Part shown: positions 8,410 to 17,480 of the stretch, in pieces | Position numbering within the stretch: position 1 is the first letter of the stretch | How the letters are laid out: each line of letters opens with the position of its first letter | DNA from: an uncultured Oscillospiraceae bacterium | GTDB lineage: Bacteria; Bacillota; Clostridia; Oscillospirales; Acutalibacteraceae | NCBI GenBank assembly: GCA_900555015.1 | Contig: USJL01000010.1 | Span: 1 to 59,661, forward strand | Reading direction: 5' to 3' | DNA length: 59,661 bases | Translations under genes and position numbers: made by a program | The notes under the pieces: generated by a model | Seen by the model: the letters and a program-made list of their open reading frames with translations, nothing else | Told to the model about the DNA's origin: nothing | Database searches by the model: none

Positions 8410-9282
8410 ATGGTTTGCAAAAAATGCGGCTGCGAAACATTAATTGAAGACGGCGATTGGCTTGAATGCACTAAATGCGGTGCAAAGTATTTTAATACGG
8501 AAATAAAAACCGATTTAAGCGCAACCGAAAAAATTGATAAAATTGAAAATAAAATTGCAAACGGCGAAATTGAAAATAAAATTGATAACAAAAAGCAAAA
8601 CGACGGCAATGGCAAAAAAGAGCCAAGCAAACTTAAAAGCACCATTGATTTTCTTTTACCCATCGTTATAGCTGTTGTTATTGCCCTATTGCTTAAAACC
8701 TTCGTTTTCGCCAATGCAAGAATTCCCACCGGTTCTATGACAAGCACAATAAATGCAGGCGACAGAGTTATAGCAAGCAGACTTGCTTACATTAACGATG
8801 ACCCTGAAAGATACGACATTATTATTTTCAGATTTCCCGACAATGAAAAGGAACCGTATGTTAAAAGAATTATCGGTATGCCGGGCGAAACCGTTACAAT
8901 TACAGACGGAGTTGCCTACATTACCGACAAAGACGGCAACACATATCAAACCGACCAAAGCTTTTTAACATATGATAAACCAAGAGGCGATTTTGGCCCC
9001 TATTACATACCGGAAAAAGGTGAAATAATTACTCAGGACGACAAGGGTAACTGCTTTGCCGAAAACGGAATGCAGGTTGGCGAAAATGAATTTACGCAAA
9101 AATACTGTGTTAAAGACGATAAAGGTAACTATATTGTGGAAGAAAACCTTTACTTCTGTATGGGGGATAACAGAAACAATTCTGCCGATTCCCGTTATTG
9201 GAACAACAAATATGTTGCACAAAGCAAAATAATAGGAAAAGCGAAATTTAAATATTACCCAAAATTTGAAAAATTGCAGTAG
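8410..9282 (+). CDS. Signal peptidase I with an N-terminal zinc ribbon
   Basis: 290 residues. Residues 1-28 are a zinc ribbon (CKKCGC and CTKCG). A charged linker follows (about 29-75) with a repeated ENKI pattern, encoded by a near-repeat in the DNA. One membrane helix spans about 78-100. The S26 catalytic domain carries Ser109 in IPTGSM and Lys152 in YVKRIIGMPGE, and the closing motif GDNRNNSADSRYW. Known: the enzyme removes signal peptides outside the membrane, so the zinc ribbon would lie in the cytoplasm. That fusion is unusual for a signal peptidase. ATG 8410 has AGAGGT upstream and follows the glycosidase stop by 4 bases. Confidence 0.93.
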   Translation: MVCKKCGCETLIEDGDWLECTKCGAKYFNTEIKTDLSATEKIDKIENKIANGEIENKIDNKKQNDGNGKKEPSKLKSTIDFLLPIVIAVVIALLLKTFVFANARIPTGSMTSTINAGDRVIASRLAYINDDPERYDIIIFRFPDNEKEPYVKRIIGMPGETVTITDGVAYITDKDGNTYQTDQSFLTYDKPRGDFGPYYIPEKGEIITQDDKGNCFAENGMQVGENEFTQKYCVKDDKGNYIVEENLYFCMGDNRNNSADSRYWNNKYVAQSKIIGKAKFKYYPKFEKLQ

Positions 9283-9291
9283 ACAAAAATT

Positions 9292-9321
9292 AAAAGAGGC
9301 ACTTATATGTGCCTCTTTTTT
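9292..9321. terminator. Bidirectional terminator
   Basis: AAAAGAGGCAC / GTGCCTCTTTT with loop TTATAT, flanked by T runs on either strand. It lies between the converging signal peptidase gene and flavin split-barrel gene. Confidence 0.85.
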
Positions 9322-9797
9322 TATACCTGCGGTTTATACTCCTTGCCTGTTAAATGTTCTATAGTTAACTCAATTACACAAAGAGCAGATGCAAAGCTGT
9401 TTACTTCCTTCATAATTTCTTCATCACTGAAAGGAACATACTTTTTACTTAAAGCCATAACCGCTTCACGCTTTAAATTTTCATCTTCAACTGTTTTGGC
9501 TGTTCCGAAAGCAATAACGCTTTTATAATATGAAGTGTATTTTTCTTTTAAAACCTTCTCTTCGCCCACAACTGTAAAAGAAGCCTTTGCACAATTATTA
9601 ACTGCGTCAACCTTATGCCCTTTTTTTGCACAATGAACATAAATTTTACCGTTATAATAAACATAGTTAAGCGGCACGGCATATGGGTATCCCCCATCAC
9701 CTATTACTGCCAAAGTGCCGTAATCAGCATTTTTTAATATTTTCTTTGCATCTTCATCAGGCATTTGCTGATGAATTCTTCTCATTTCCCTAAACAT
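9321..9797 (-). CDS. Pyridoxamine 5'-phosphate oxidase-like flavin split-barrel protein (NimA-like)
   Basis: 158 residues of the FMN-binding split-barrel family. Seen: the N-terminal MRRIHQQMPDEDAKKIL lead, GTLAVIGDGGYPYAVPLNY, the central HCAKKGHKVDAV segment, and the ending CVIELTIEHLTGKEY. Known: relatives include PNPOx-like and nitroimidazole-reductase (Nim) proteins, but most are uncharacterised, so a precise reaction cannot be given. ATG 9797 has GGAG upstream and lies 3 bases after the MFS gene stop, so the two are co-transcribed. No resistance role is claimed. Confidence 0.85.
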   Translation of the reverse strand: MFREMRRIHQQMPDEDAKKILKNADYGTLAVIGDGGYPYAVPLNYVYYNGKIYVHCAKKGHKVDAVNNCAKASFTVVGEEKVLKEKYTSYYKSVIAFGTAKTVEDENLKREAVMALSKKYVPFSDEEIMKEVNSFASALCVIELTIEHLTGKEYKPQV

Positions 9798-9800
9798 AAT

Positions 9801-10997
9801 TTACTCCTTTACGGCTTTAACCGATTTATCATTTAAATATATAATCATACCAACAATTAAAAGAACAGGAAAAATCACTGCACATAAAATTCCTGTTTTT
9901 AAATTACCGCCTGCAGCATTTGCCGCTTCGCCTGCCAATGTAGGACCTGTTGTACAACCCAAATCTCCTGCAAGTGCAAGCAACGCAAACAAAGCCGTAG
10001 AACCACCGTTTATACTTGCAGAAGCCTTACTGTAAGCCCCGGGCCACATAATACCCACCGAAAGACCGCAAACAGCACATGCAACAAGTGAAATTACCGG
10101 ATTATTAACCAAACCGATACAAATATACGATAACACGCAAAGAACGCTGCTGCCTATCATAAATTTGTTTAAATCAATTTTTTCGCCGAATTTACCGTAA
10201 AACACTCTTGAAATACCCATAAGCACCGCAAAAGACATAGGACCTGCCAAATCGCCTATTGTTTTATTAACGCCCAAACCTTGTTCGGCAAAAGTTGACG
10301 CCCACTGACTTACCGCTTGTTCAGAAGCTCCTGCGCAAAGCATTATAAGCATAAAAACCCAAAATAATTTTGTTTTGCATAATTCCTTTACCGAAGCACC
10401 GCCTGACTTTTCATCATTAAGCTGATTAATAGGAACATTAAGAAACACAAAACAGTTAACAAGGGGAATAATTGCCCATATAACAGCCAATATTTTCCAA
10501 TTACTAATACCGAAAATATAGAAAAATGCTGTTGAAACCAACACAACGCCCACATGGCCCCAACAATAAAAGGAATGAAGCAAACTCATTGCCGTTTCTT
10601 TATTATCCGTTGGGCATGCTTCTACAACCGGGCTGATTAAAACCTCAAGCAAGCCGCCGCCTACAGCATAAATAACAACAGACAGCAACAAACCCAAAAA
10701 AGCATTTGAAAACAATTCCGGCAAAAATGTAAGCGACACAAGCCCGACAGCAGAAACAATGTGAGCGATAACCAAAGACGCTCGATAGCCAATTTTTTCT
10801 ATAAACGAAACCGAAGCCAAATCAATAACAAGCTGAAGCCCGAAATTAACAGTAACAAGCAACGTTATTTGAGAAAGAGGAATATTATAACTTTTTTGAA
10901 AAGTTAAAAACAAAAGAGGCGCAAAATTATTAACTATCGCCTGCACAATATAGCCCACAAAACATGCACGGACAGTTTTTTTATAACCTGAATTCAT
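9801..10997 (-). CDS. MFS transporter
   Basis: 398 residues, about 12 membrane helices in two halves of six, the usual size for a major facilitator. Seen: FIEKIGYRAS as the loop 2-3 motif region, a proline/glycine-rich central stretch, and NDEKSGGASVKEL as the cytoplasmic mid-loop. The substrate cannot be told from sequence; the arrangement is like sugar or drug/metabolite transporters of the YfkF/FucP sort. ATG 10997 is preceded by AGGAGA. It leads the two-gene unit with the flavin protein. Confidence 0.85.
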   Translation of the reverse strand: MNSGYKKTVRACFVGYIVQAIVNNFAPLLFLTFQKSYNIPLSQITLLVTVNFGLQLVIDLASVSFIEKIGYRASLVIAHIVSAVGLVSLTFLPELFSNAFLGLLLSVVIYAVGGGLLEVLISPVVEACPTDNKETAMSLLHSFYCWGHVGVVLVSTAFFYIFGISNWKILAVIWAIIPLVNCFVFLNVPINQLNDEKSGGASVKELCKTKLFWVFMLIMLCAGASEQAVSQWASTFAEQGLGVNKTIGDLAGPMSFAVLMGISRVFYGKFGEKIDLNKFMIGSSVLCVLSYICIGLVNNPVISLVACAVCGLSVGIMWPGAYSKASASINGGSTALFALLALAGDLGCTTGPTLAGEAANAAGGNLKTGILCAVIFPVLLIVGMIIYLNDKSVKAVKE

Positions 10998-11048
10998 TAA
11001 TCAATCTCCTAAATAAATTTTCACTGTATTATAAAATATAAAAACAAA

Positions 11049-11087
11049 AAAATCAAGGAAACCGATTGCTCGATTCCCTTGATTTTA
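11049..11087. terminator. Terminator of the PFOR gene
   Basis: AATCAAGG pairs with CCTTGATT across an A/T-rich interior, followed on the leftward strand by a run of T. It lies right after the PFOR stop. Confidence 0.75.
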
Positions 11088-11102
11088 AAACTTTATTTAA
11101 GA

Positions 11103-14100
11103 TTAATCCTTTTTAGGCTCGTAGTATTCAACAGTACGAAGAAGGTCGTTATATTTAGCAACTGCATTATCAGCGGCAATATTAAACAACTTATCTGCCT
11201 TTTCAGGGAAGCTTCTTCTGAGTGATGAATAACGTGTTTCACCGTTAATGAATTCAATGTAATCTCCTGTAGGAGCTTTTGAATCAAGTGAGAACGGATT
11301 CTTACCCTGTTCAACAAGAGCAGGATTGAATCTGAAGAGGTTCCAATAACCTGCTGTAACAGCCTTCTTCTGTTCAGCCTGGTTAAACGGCATTTTAATA
11401 CCGTGGTTAATACAAGGAGCGTAAGCAATGATAAGTGAAGGACCGTCGTATGCTTCTGCCTCTTTCATAGCCTTTAAGCATTGGTTATAATCTGCGCCCA
11501 TAGCAACCTGTGCAACATATACATAACCGTAAGACATTGCAATTTTAGCAAGGTCTTTTTTCTTTGTAATTTTACCGGAAGCGGCAAACTGAGCAACTGC
11601 ACCTGTTGGTGTAGCCTTTGAAGCCTGACCGCCTGTGTTAGAGTAAACTTCTGTATCAAATACAAGAACGTTTACATTTTGATTTTGAGCAAGTACGTGG
11701 TCAAGACCGCCGAAGCCGATATCATAAGCCCAACCGTCGCCGCCGAAGATCCACTGGCTCTTCTTTGCTGCATAATCTTTATCTTTAAGGAAGTCTTCTG
11801 CAGCTGCTTTTTCATCGCCTGTTAAATCTGCATTTTCAAGAGCAGAAATAAGAGCTTTTGCAGGAGCGTCATTTCCACGAGTGCTGTTAAATGTGTCAAG
11901 GTAAGCTTTAACTTCCTCGCCTACAGAGCTGTCTTTAAGAGCAGTTGCATCTGCAGCAAGTCTTGCACGAATTTGTGATTGAGCAAGGAACATACCTAAA
12001 CCGAATTCAGCGTTATCTTCAAACAATGAGTTTGACCAAGCAGGACCGTTGCCCTTATTATCAACTGTGTAAGGAGTTGAAGGAGCAGAACCACCCCAAA
12101 TTGAAGAACAACCTGTTGCGTTTGCAACATACATCTTATCACCGTAAAGCTGAGTTACAAGCTTTGCATAAGGTGTTTCACCGCAACCTGCGCAAGCGCC
12201 TGAGAATTCAAGATAAGGTTTAAGATATTGAGTTGAAACGATTGTGTTGTCTGAAGCAACTGTTGGGTTAGGATCTAACTTACAAAGAGCGTCAAATACC
12301 GGCTGTTCATCAAGCTGAGAAGCGATTGGCTTCATTGTAAGAGATTTTGTAGGACATACGTTTGCACAAGAAGCACAACCTGTGCAGTCAAGTGTTGAAA
12401 CGATAAGTGCATATTTAAGACCTGAATCCTTAGGAACTTTAAGGTCTACTGTTTTTGTGTTTGCAGGAGCAGCTGCAACCTGTTCTGCTGTAAGAGCAAC
12501 AGGACGAATTACTGCATGTGGGCAAACCATAGCACATCTGTTACATTGTGCACAAGCAGTAGGATCCCATTCAGGAACGTCAACAGCAATACCACGTTTT
12601 TCAAATGCTGCTGAACCTTGAGGATATACACCGTCTGCCATGTCAACAAATTTTGAAACAGGGATTGAATCGCCCTTTTGATGACCTACAGGAGTAAGAA
12701 TTTCTTTTACGAATTTTTCCATTTCAGGACGGTCTGTATCAACAACAAGTTCTTTTTCTTCGTCTACAGCATCTTTCCAGCTTTCAGGAACATCAACTTT
12801 AATAAGTTCTTTTGAACCTCTGTCAATACCGTTGTGGTTAGCTGCAACAATAGCGTCACCCTTCTTTGAGAACTTAGCAGTTGCTTTGTCTTTCATAAGA
12901 GTGATTGCTTTATCAACAGGAAGAATACCTGAAATTGTAAAGAATGCAGATTGAAGAATTGTTGAAGCACGGCCTTTAAGACCAACTTCTTCTGCAATTT
13001 TAATACCGTTAATGATATAGAAGTTAATGTTATTTTCTGCAATGTATCTCTTCATAGAAGCAGGAAGTTCTTTGTCAAGTTCTTCCGGAGTCCAAATGCA
13101 GTTAAGAAGGAATGTGCCGCCCGGTACAATGTCTTGAACCATATCGTACTTTGTTACGTATGAAGGGCAGTGGCAAGCAACGAAGTTTGCTTTATTAATA
13201 AGGTATGTAGAAGTAATCGGGCTGTCGCCGAAACGAAGGTGAGATACTGTGATACCGCCTGATTTCTTTGAATCATAGAAGAAATAGCCCTGTGCATACT
13301 TATCTGTATTATCACCGATAATTTTGATAGAGTCTTTGTTTGCACCTACAGTACCGTCTGAACCGAGACCCCAGAACTTACAGCTTGTTGTGCCAGCAGG
13401 TGTGGTGTCAATATGTTCACCGATAGGAAGTGAAAGGTTTGTAACATCATCAATAATACCGATTGTAAATGTTGTTTTTGGCTGTTCTGCTTTCATATTG
13501 TTATAAATTGCAATAATATGAGCAGGTACAGTGTCCTTTGAACCAAGACCGTAACGTCCGTTGTATACAGGTGTTGTTTCAAATGCAGAACCTTTAAGTG
13601 CAGCAACAACATCAAGGTAAAGAGGTTCGCCGATTGAGCCGGGTTCTTTAGTTCTGTCGATAACAGAAATTGTTTTAACTGTTGACGGAATAACGTCAAG
13701 AAGATATTTAGCAGAGAAAGGTCTGTAAAGATGAACTTTTACAAGACCAACCTTTTCGCCGTTTGCGTTAAGGTAATCAACTGTTTCTGCAATAGTATCA
13801 CAAACAGAACCCATAGCAATAATAACTCTGTCTGCATCTTCTGCGCCGTAATAATTGAATGGCTTATAATCTGTGCCAATTCTCTTATTAACTTCGTTCA
13901 TATACATAACTGTTGTTTCAACAGCGTCGTTATAATACTTATTGCAAGCTTCTCTGTGCTGGAAGAAAATATCTGAGTTTTCTGCTGAACCGCGAAGAGT
14001 AGGATGTTCCGGATTAAGAGCATGCTGACGGAAACGTCTTACATCATCCATATCAACCATTTCTTTAAGTTCATCATAATCCCAAACTTCAATTTTTTGA

Positions 14101-14639
14101 ATTTCGTGAGAAGTACGGAAACCGTCAAAGAAATGAAGATAAGGAACACCGCATTTAAGAGTTGAAAGGTGAGCAACTGCACCTAAATCCATAACTTCCT
14201 GCGGGTTGTTTGAGCAAAGCATTGCATAACCTGTTTGACGGCATGCATAAATATCGGAATGATCGCCGAAAATGTTAAGAGCGTGAGTAGATACGCAACG
14301 AGCAGATACGTGAATTACAGAAGAAAGCAATTCACCTGCGATTTTATACATATTCGGAATCATAAGTAAAAGACCCTGTGAAGCAGTGTAAGTAGTAGTT
14401 AAAGCACCTGCTGAAAGAGAGCCGTGAACAGCACCTGCGGCACCGCCTTCGGATTCCATTTCCTGAACTCTTACATTTTGGCCAAAAATGTTTTTAGCAT
14501 CTTTTGATGAAAGCACATCTGTAACTTCAGCCATAACAGATGAAGGTGTGATGGGATAGATAGCAGCAACTTCCGTAAACGCATATGACACGTGAGCGGC
14601 GGCGTTGTTACCATCCATGGTTTTCTTTTTCCTTGCCAT
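11103..14639 (-). CDS. nifJ: Pyruvate:ferredoxin (flavodoxin) oxidoreductase
   Basis: 1178 residues from ATG 14639, chosen because AGGAGG lies 7 bases upstream; an in-frame ATG at 14744 has no ribosome site. It converts pyruvate and CoA to acetyl-CoA, CO2 and reduced ferredoxin, the central oxygen-sensitive step of anaerobic sugar metabolism. Seen: N-terminal domain with IYPITPSS, a CoA/gamma domain, two [4Fe-4S] motifs (CAQCNRCAMVCP and CTGCASCANVCP), the proximal-cluster/TPP motif CAGCGETPYAK, and the TPP-binding GGDGWAYDIGFGG. Full length, single-chain type. Monocistronic, strong promoter. Codon use looks highly expressed. The small ferredoxin at 37.6 kb could accept its electrons (inference). 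Confidence 0.97.
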   Translation of the reverse strand: MARKKKTMDGNNAAAHVSYAFTEVAAIYPITPSSVMAEVTDVLSSKDAKNIFGQNVRVQEMESEGGAAGAVHGSLSAGALTTTYTASQGLLLMIPNMYKIAGELLSSVIHVSARCVSTHALNIFGDHSDIYACRQTGYAMLCSNNPQEVMDLGAVAHLSTLKCGVPYLHFFDGFRTSHEIQKIEVWDYDELKEMVDMDDVRRFRQHALNPEHPTLRGSAENSDIFFQHREACNKYYNDAVETTVMYMNEVNKRIGTDYKPFNYYGAEDADRVIIAMGSVCDTIAETVDYLNANGEKVGLVKVHLYRPFSAKYLLDVIPSTVKTISVIDRTKEPGSIGEPLYLDVVAALKGSAFETTPVYNGRYGLGSKDTVPAHIIAIYNNMKAEQPKTTFTIGIIDDVTNLSLPIGEHIDTTPAGTTSCKFWGLGSDGTVGANKDSIKIIGDNTDKYAQGYFFYDSKKSGGITVSHLRFGDSPITSTYLINKANFVACHCPSYVTKYDMVQDIVPGGTFLLNCIWTPEELDKELPASMKRYIAENNINFYIINGIKIAEEVGLKGRASTILQSAFFTISGILPVDKAITLMKDKATAKFSKKGDAIVAANHNGIDRGSKELIKVDVPESWKDAVDEEKELVVDTDRPEMEKFVKEILTPVGHQKGDSIPVSKFVDMADGVYPQGSAAFEKRGIAVDVPEWDPTACAQCNRCAMVCPHAVIRPVALTAEQVAAAPANTKTVDLKVPKDSGLKYALIVSTLDCTGCASCANVCPTKSLTMKPIASQLDEQPVFDALCKLDPNPTVASDNTIVSTQYLKPYLEFSGACAGCGETPYAKLVTQLYGDKMYVANATGCSSIWGGSAPSTPYTVDNKGNGPAWSNSLFEDNAEFGLGMFLAQSQIRARLAADATALKDSSVGEEVKAYLDTFNSTRGNDAPAKALISALENADLTGDEKAAAEDFLKDKDYAAKKSQWIFGGDGWAYDIGFGGLDHVLAQNQNVNVLVFDTEVYSNTGGQASKATPTGAVAQFAASGKITKKKDLAKIAMSYGYVYVAQVAMGADYNQCLKAMKEAEAYDGPSLIIAYAPCINHGIKMPFNQAEQKKAVTAGYWNLFRFNPALVEQGKNPFSLDSKAPTGDYIEFINGETRYSSLRRSFPEKADKLFNIAADNAVAKYNDLLRTVEYYEPKKD

Positions 14640-14685
14640 TGGAATTCCTCCTAATAAAAAAATTATCATAAATAAAGTAAGTTGT

Positions 14686-14698
14686 GGGTATAATACCC
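14686..14698. promoter_or_regulatory. Palindrome in the PFOR leader
   Basis: GGGTATAATACCC is a 5-3-5 perfect inverted repeat between the PFOR promoter and start codon, just after the expected transcription start. It could be an operator or an mRNA 5' hairpin. Confidence 0.35.
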
Positions 14699-14712
14699 CC
14701 ATAACCTTAAAC

Positions 14713-14741
14713 ATTATAACACGCAAGGTTACCAAATTCAA
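14713..14741 (-). promoter_or_regulatory. Promoter of PFOR
   Basis: Leftward -35 TTGAAT (14736-14741), 17-base spacer, perfect -10 TATAAT (14713-14718). Leader of about 65 bases before the start at 14639. Confidence 0.75.
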
Positions 14742-14797
14742 CATATTATTTTATATATTTTACACTATGTTTATATTCGTTTTTTAGTAAAAATAAT

Positions 14798-14828
14798 AAA
14801 AGTTCCCTGAAAATTCAGAGAACTTTTA
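14798..14828. terminator. Terminator hairpin after the nadE operon
   Basis: AAAAGTTC..CTGA pairs with TCAG..GAACTTTT around loop AAAT; A/T runs flank both sides. It ends the leftward aldose-epimerase/nadE transcript, upstream of the PFOR promoter. Confidence 0.75.
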
Positions 14829-14836
14829 AAAATCGT

Positions 14837-15532
14837 TTAATCGTCTTCACCCACAACTTCTTCTACATGATTAAGAGGCATATCAAGTCTTACCGACGAA
14901 CTGCTTGCCGAAACTGTAAAAGAAGCAGAGCTTTTGTAATTTTTAAGCGAAGCGGAAATTTTCACATCACCTTTGTACTTATCTTCCGTTTCAAATGTAT
15001 AAAGTCCGTCTCTGCCAACCGTAACTTCTTCTTCGCTGACAAGTTGGTCATCCACATAAATCAAAACCGTATCTGTTGTTTGACCTTGAGGAAATTTAAC
15101 TGTTACGCTGATTTTCCTTGCCTTTGGTTTTGTTGTAGTTTCCTTTTTCGTGGTTGTTTTATCATTTGGTTTTACTGTTGTGTTGTTATTTGAATCGGTT
15201 TTACCTGTTGCCGCATTATTACCGCCTGCATTTGAATTGTTTGCAGCGCCGTTTGTGTTGCCTGACGAAGTATTTTCGTCTGCCTTTTCGGTTACGGTAT
15301 TACCGCTTGCATCAGTTACAGCACGGGTAACAACATTACCGTTTTCATCTGTTACAGGCTCACCGTTTTCATCAGTAACAATTTCAGTTACAGGCAAATC
15401 CACATAACCGTTATCATCTTTTTTAACCGCATATACCACAATTAACGCAACAATTACAACTGCCGCTATAACAGAAACAATTATGGCAGCTTTTTTCTTG
15501 TTTACGGTTTTCTTTTCTTTGTTATCTTCCAT
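14837..15532 (-). CDS. Membrane-anchored protein with low-complexity stalk and C-terminal beta domain
   Basis: 231 residues; not a family I recognise by name. Seen: a lysine-rich cytoplasmic tip (1-15), one membrane helix (about 16-36), then a repeated TDENGEP/TDENGNV motif (about 48-75). A long Asn/Thr/Gly/Lys-rich stalk runs to about 140, and a beta-sandwich-like domain follows (about 142-220, starting KISVTVKFPQGQ) with an acidic tail. This is a type II topology with a wall-spanning stalk and an outward beta domain. It is last in the operon, 18 bases after nadE; no functional link is evident. Start ATG 15532 has AAGGGG upstream. Confidence 0.8.
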   Translation of the reverse strand: MEDNKEKKTVNKKKAAIIVSVIAAVVIVALIVVYAVKKDDNGYVDLPVTEIVTDENGEPVTDENGNVVTRAVTDASGNTVTEKADENTSSGNTNGAANNSNAGGNNAATGKTDSNNNTTVKPNDKTTTKKETTTKPKARKISVTVKFPQGQTTDTVLIYVDDQLVSEEEVTVGRDGLYTFETEDKYKGDVKISASLKNYKSSASFTVSASSSSVRLDMPLNHVEEVVGEDD

Positions 15533-15550
15533 AATTTTACCCCTTTTGAG

Positions 15551-17449
15551 TTATTTTATAAATGCGCTGAAATCCGCATCGGAAGGCATACGCCAATCAC
15601 CTCTCGGACTGAGCGATACAGAGCCCACCTTTGGCGAATCAGGTATACAACTGCGCTTAAATTGACTGATAAAAAAGCGTTTTAAAAATACATTAAGCCA
15701 TTTTTCAACAACATCTTTTTCATATTTACCGCTAAAGGCTTTCGTTGCAAGAGCAAGTATTTTTTCTTTTGAATATCCAAAGCGCACAAAATTGTAAAGG
15801 AAAAAATCATGCAATTCATACGGACCTATATTTTCCTCTGTTTTTTGAGCGATTTTGCCGTTTTCATCCGGCGGCAAAAGTTCGGGTGAAACAGGCGTAT
15901 CCAGCACATCATAAAGAATTTTTGATGTTTTTTCATCACTTATTTGCGCCACATATTCGACAAGATACCTTACAAGAGTTTTGGGTACAGACGCATTAAC
16001 GCCGTACATACTCATATGGTCGCCGTTATAAGTGCACCAACCCATTGCAAGTTCGCTTAAATCTCCCGTACCCACAAGCAATTTCCCGTGTTTATTTGCC
16101 AAATCAAAAAGAATTTGTGTTCTTTCCCTCGCCTGGGTGTTTTCATATGTTATATCTTTAACGCTTTCATCATGTTCAATATCTTTCATATGCTGAATGC
16201 ATGCGTCTTTAATGCTTATTTCCTTAATTGTAACGCCCAGGGATTTCATTAAATCAACAGCATTGTTATACGTTCTGTCCGTAGTGCCGAAACCCGGCAT
16301 TGTGACCCCTAAAATATCAGCATTTGTTTTGCCGATTAACTTCATTGCCTGCACGCAAACAAGCAATGCCAGTGTTGAATCAAGACCGCCTGAAATGCCC
16401 ACAACAGCACCGGATGAACCCACATGCTCCAGCCTTTTTGCCAAACCTGCTGACTGAATTGCAAAAATCTCCTCGCACCTTTCACGAATTTGATTTTTGT
16501 CTGACGGAACGAAGGGATGTGAATCCACAAAGCGATATTTTAAATCATTTTCTTTATTTTCAACAAAGCAGTCAACAACAGTTGCGTTTTCCAAACAATT
16601 ATCAAAAGACATATTGTTTCTGCGAAGATTGTTTAATTTTTCAACATCCACATCGCCTATCGTTAAAACATTTTCCCTTTCAAAACGACTGCCTTTTGCC
16701 AAAACGCCGCCGTTTTCGGCAATAACTGTTGCGCCGCTGAAAACAAGGTCGGTAGTACTTTCGTAAACGGATGCGCCTGCATAAACATAAGCGGATACGC
16801 AACGGGCAGACTGATTTGAAATTAAATACATTCTGTAACGTGCCTTTGAAACGTATTCATTACTTGCGGAAAGATTTGCAATAATATTTGCACCTTGCAA
16901 AACCAACGTACCGCTGGGAGGATTTGTTACCCACAAATCTTCGCAAAGTTCCACTCCCAAAACAGCACCGCCGCCCAAATTAAAAATTTGACTGCCTATC
17001 TTTGTTTTACAACCGCAAAGTTCAATGTCCTGCAAGGCTGAAAAATCACTGCCGCTTGCAAACCAGCGCTTTTCATAAAATTCATTATAATTTGCCAAAT
17101 GAATTTTAGGAACAACGCCTTTTATTTCACCGTTTAAAACAACAACGGCACAATTATAAAGTTTATTGCAAAAAGGAACAGGCATACCAACCAAAACAGC
17201 AATATTTTTGCCCTTTGTGTAGTTTATAATTTCCCCTAACGCACAAAAAGCCTGCTGCTGAAGTTCCGTATTAAAAAACAAATCGGCACAAGTATAGCCG
17301 GTTATCGAAAGTTCGGGGGTTACAAGAAGCCTTACTTCTTGCTTTTCGGCAGAATTTATTGCATTTATAATTTGATTTTTATTAAATTCCGGATTTGCTA
17401 CCTTTAATTTTAAAGAAGCAGCGGCTGTTCTTATCATTGAATAATTCAT
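15551..17449 (-). CDS. nadE: Glutamine-dependent NAD+ synthetase
   Basis: 632 residues. It makes NAD+ from nicotinate adenine dinucleotide, using ATP and ammonia released from glutamine. Seen: an N-terminal nitrilase-type glutaminase domain with the triad Glu46 (TPELSITGY), Lys115 (PKIHLANY) and Cys169 (GVELCEDLW). The C-terminal synthetase domain has the PP-loop SGGLDS at 353-358 and a later GTGDLSELAMGW. The length fits the two-domain type. Start ATG 17449 is preceded by GGTGAT. It follows the aldose epimerase gene by 31 bases. Confidence 0.97.
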   Translation of the reverse strand: MNYSMIRTAAASLKLKVANPEFNKNQIINAINSAEKQEVRLLVTPELSITGYTCADLFFNTELQQQAFCALGEIINYTKGKNIAVLVGMPVPFCNKLYNCAVVVLNGEIKGVVPKIHLANYNEFYEKRWFASGSDFSALQDIELCGCKTKIGSQIFNLGGGAVLGVELCEDLWVTNPPSGTLVLQGANIIANLSASNEYVSKARYRMYLISNQSARCVSAYVYAGASVYESTTDLVFSGATVIAENGGVLAKGSRFERENVLTIGDVDVEKLNNLRRNNMSFDNCLENATVVDCFVENKENDLKYRFVDSHPFVPSDKNQIRERCEEIFAIQSAGLAKRLEHVGSSGAVVGISGGLDSTLALLVCVQAMKLIGKTNADILGVTMPGFGTTDRTYNNAVDLMKSLGVTIKEISIKDACIQHMKDIEHDESVKDITYENTQARERTQILFDLANKHGKLLVGTGDLSELAMGWCTYNGDHMSMYGVNASVPKTLVRYLVEYVAQISDEKTSKILYDVLDTPVSPELLPPDENGKIAQKTEENIGPYELHDFFLYNFVRFGYSKEKILALATKAFSGKYEKDVVEKWLNVFLKRFFISQFKRSCIPDSPKVGSVSLSPRGDWRMPSDADFSAFIK

Positions 17450-17480
17450 TTTATCACCGTATATTACACAAAAGGTTTAT

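Noticed and set aside
8525..8600. Tandem AT-rich repeat in the signal peptidase linker as a mobile or CRISPR-like repeat
   Set aside because: The units are imperfect and in frame, coding a charged linker; there are no regular spacers.
11945..12223. Open frame on the + strand inside the PFOR gene
   Set aside because: It lies antisense to a highly conserved coding region, has no ribosome site and its product shows no family features; several such frames here are shadows.
14640..14744. 35-codon N-terminal extension of PFOR
   Set aside because: It would start upstream of the -10 box and covers the promoter; AGGAGG is placed before ATG 14639.
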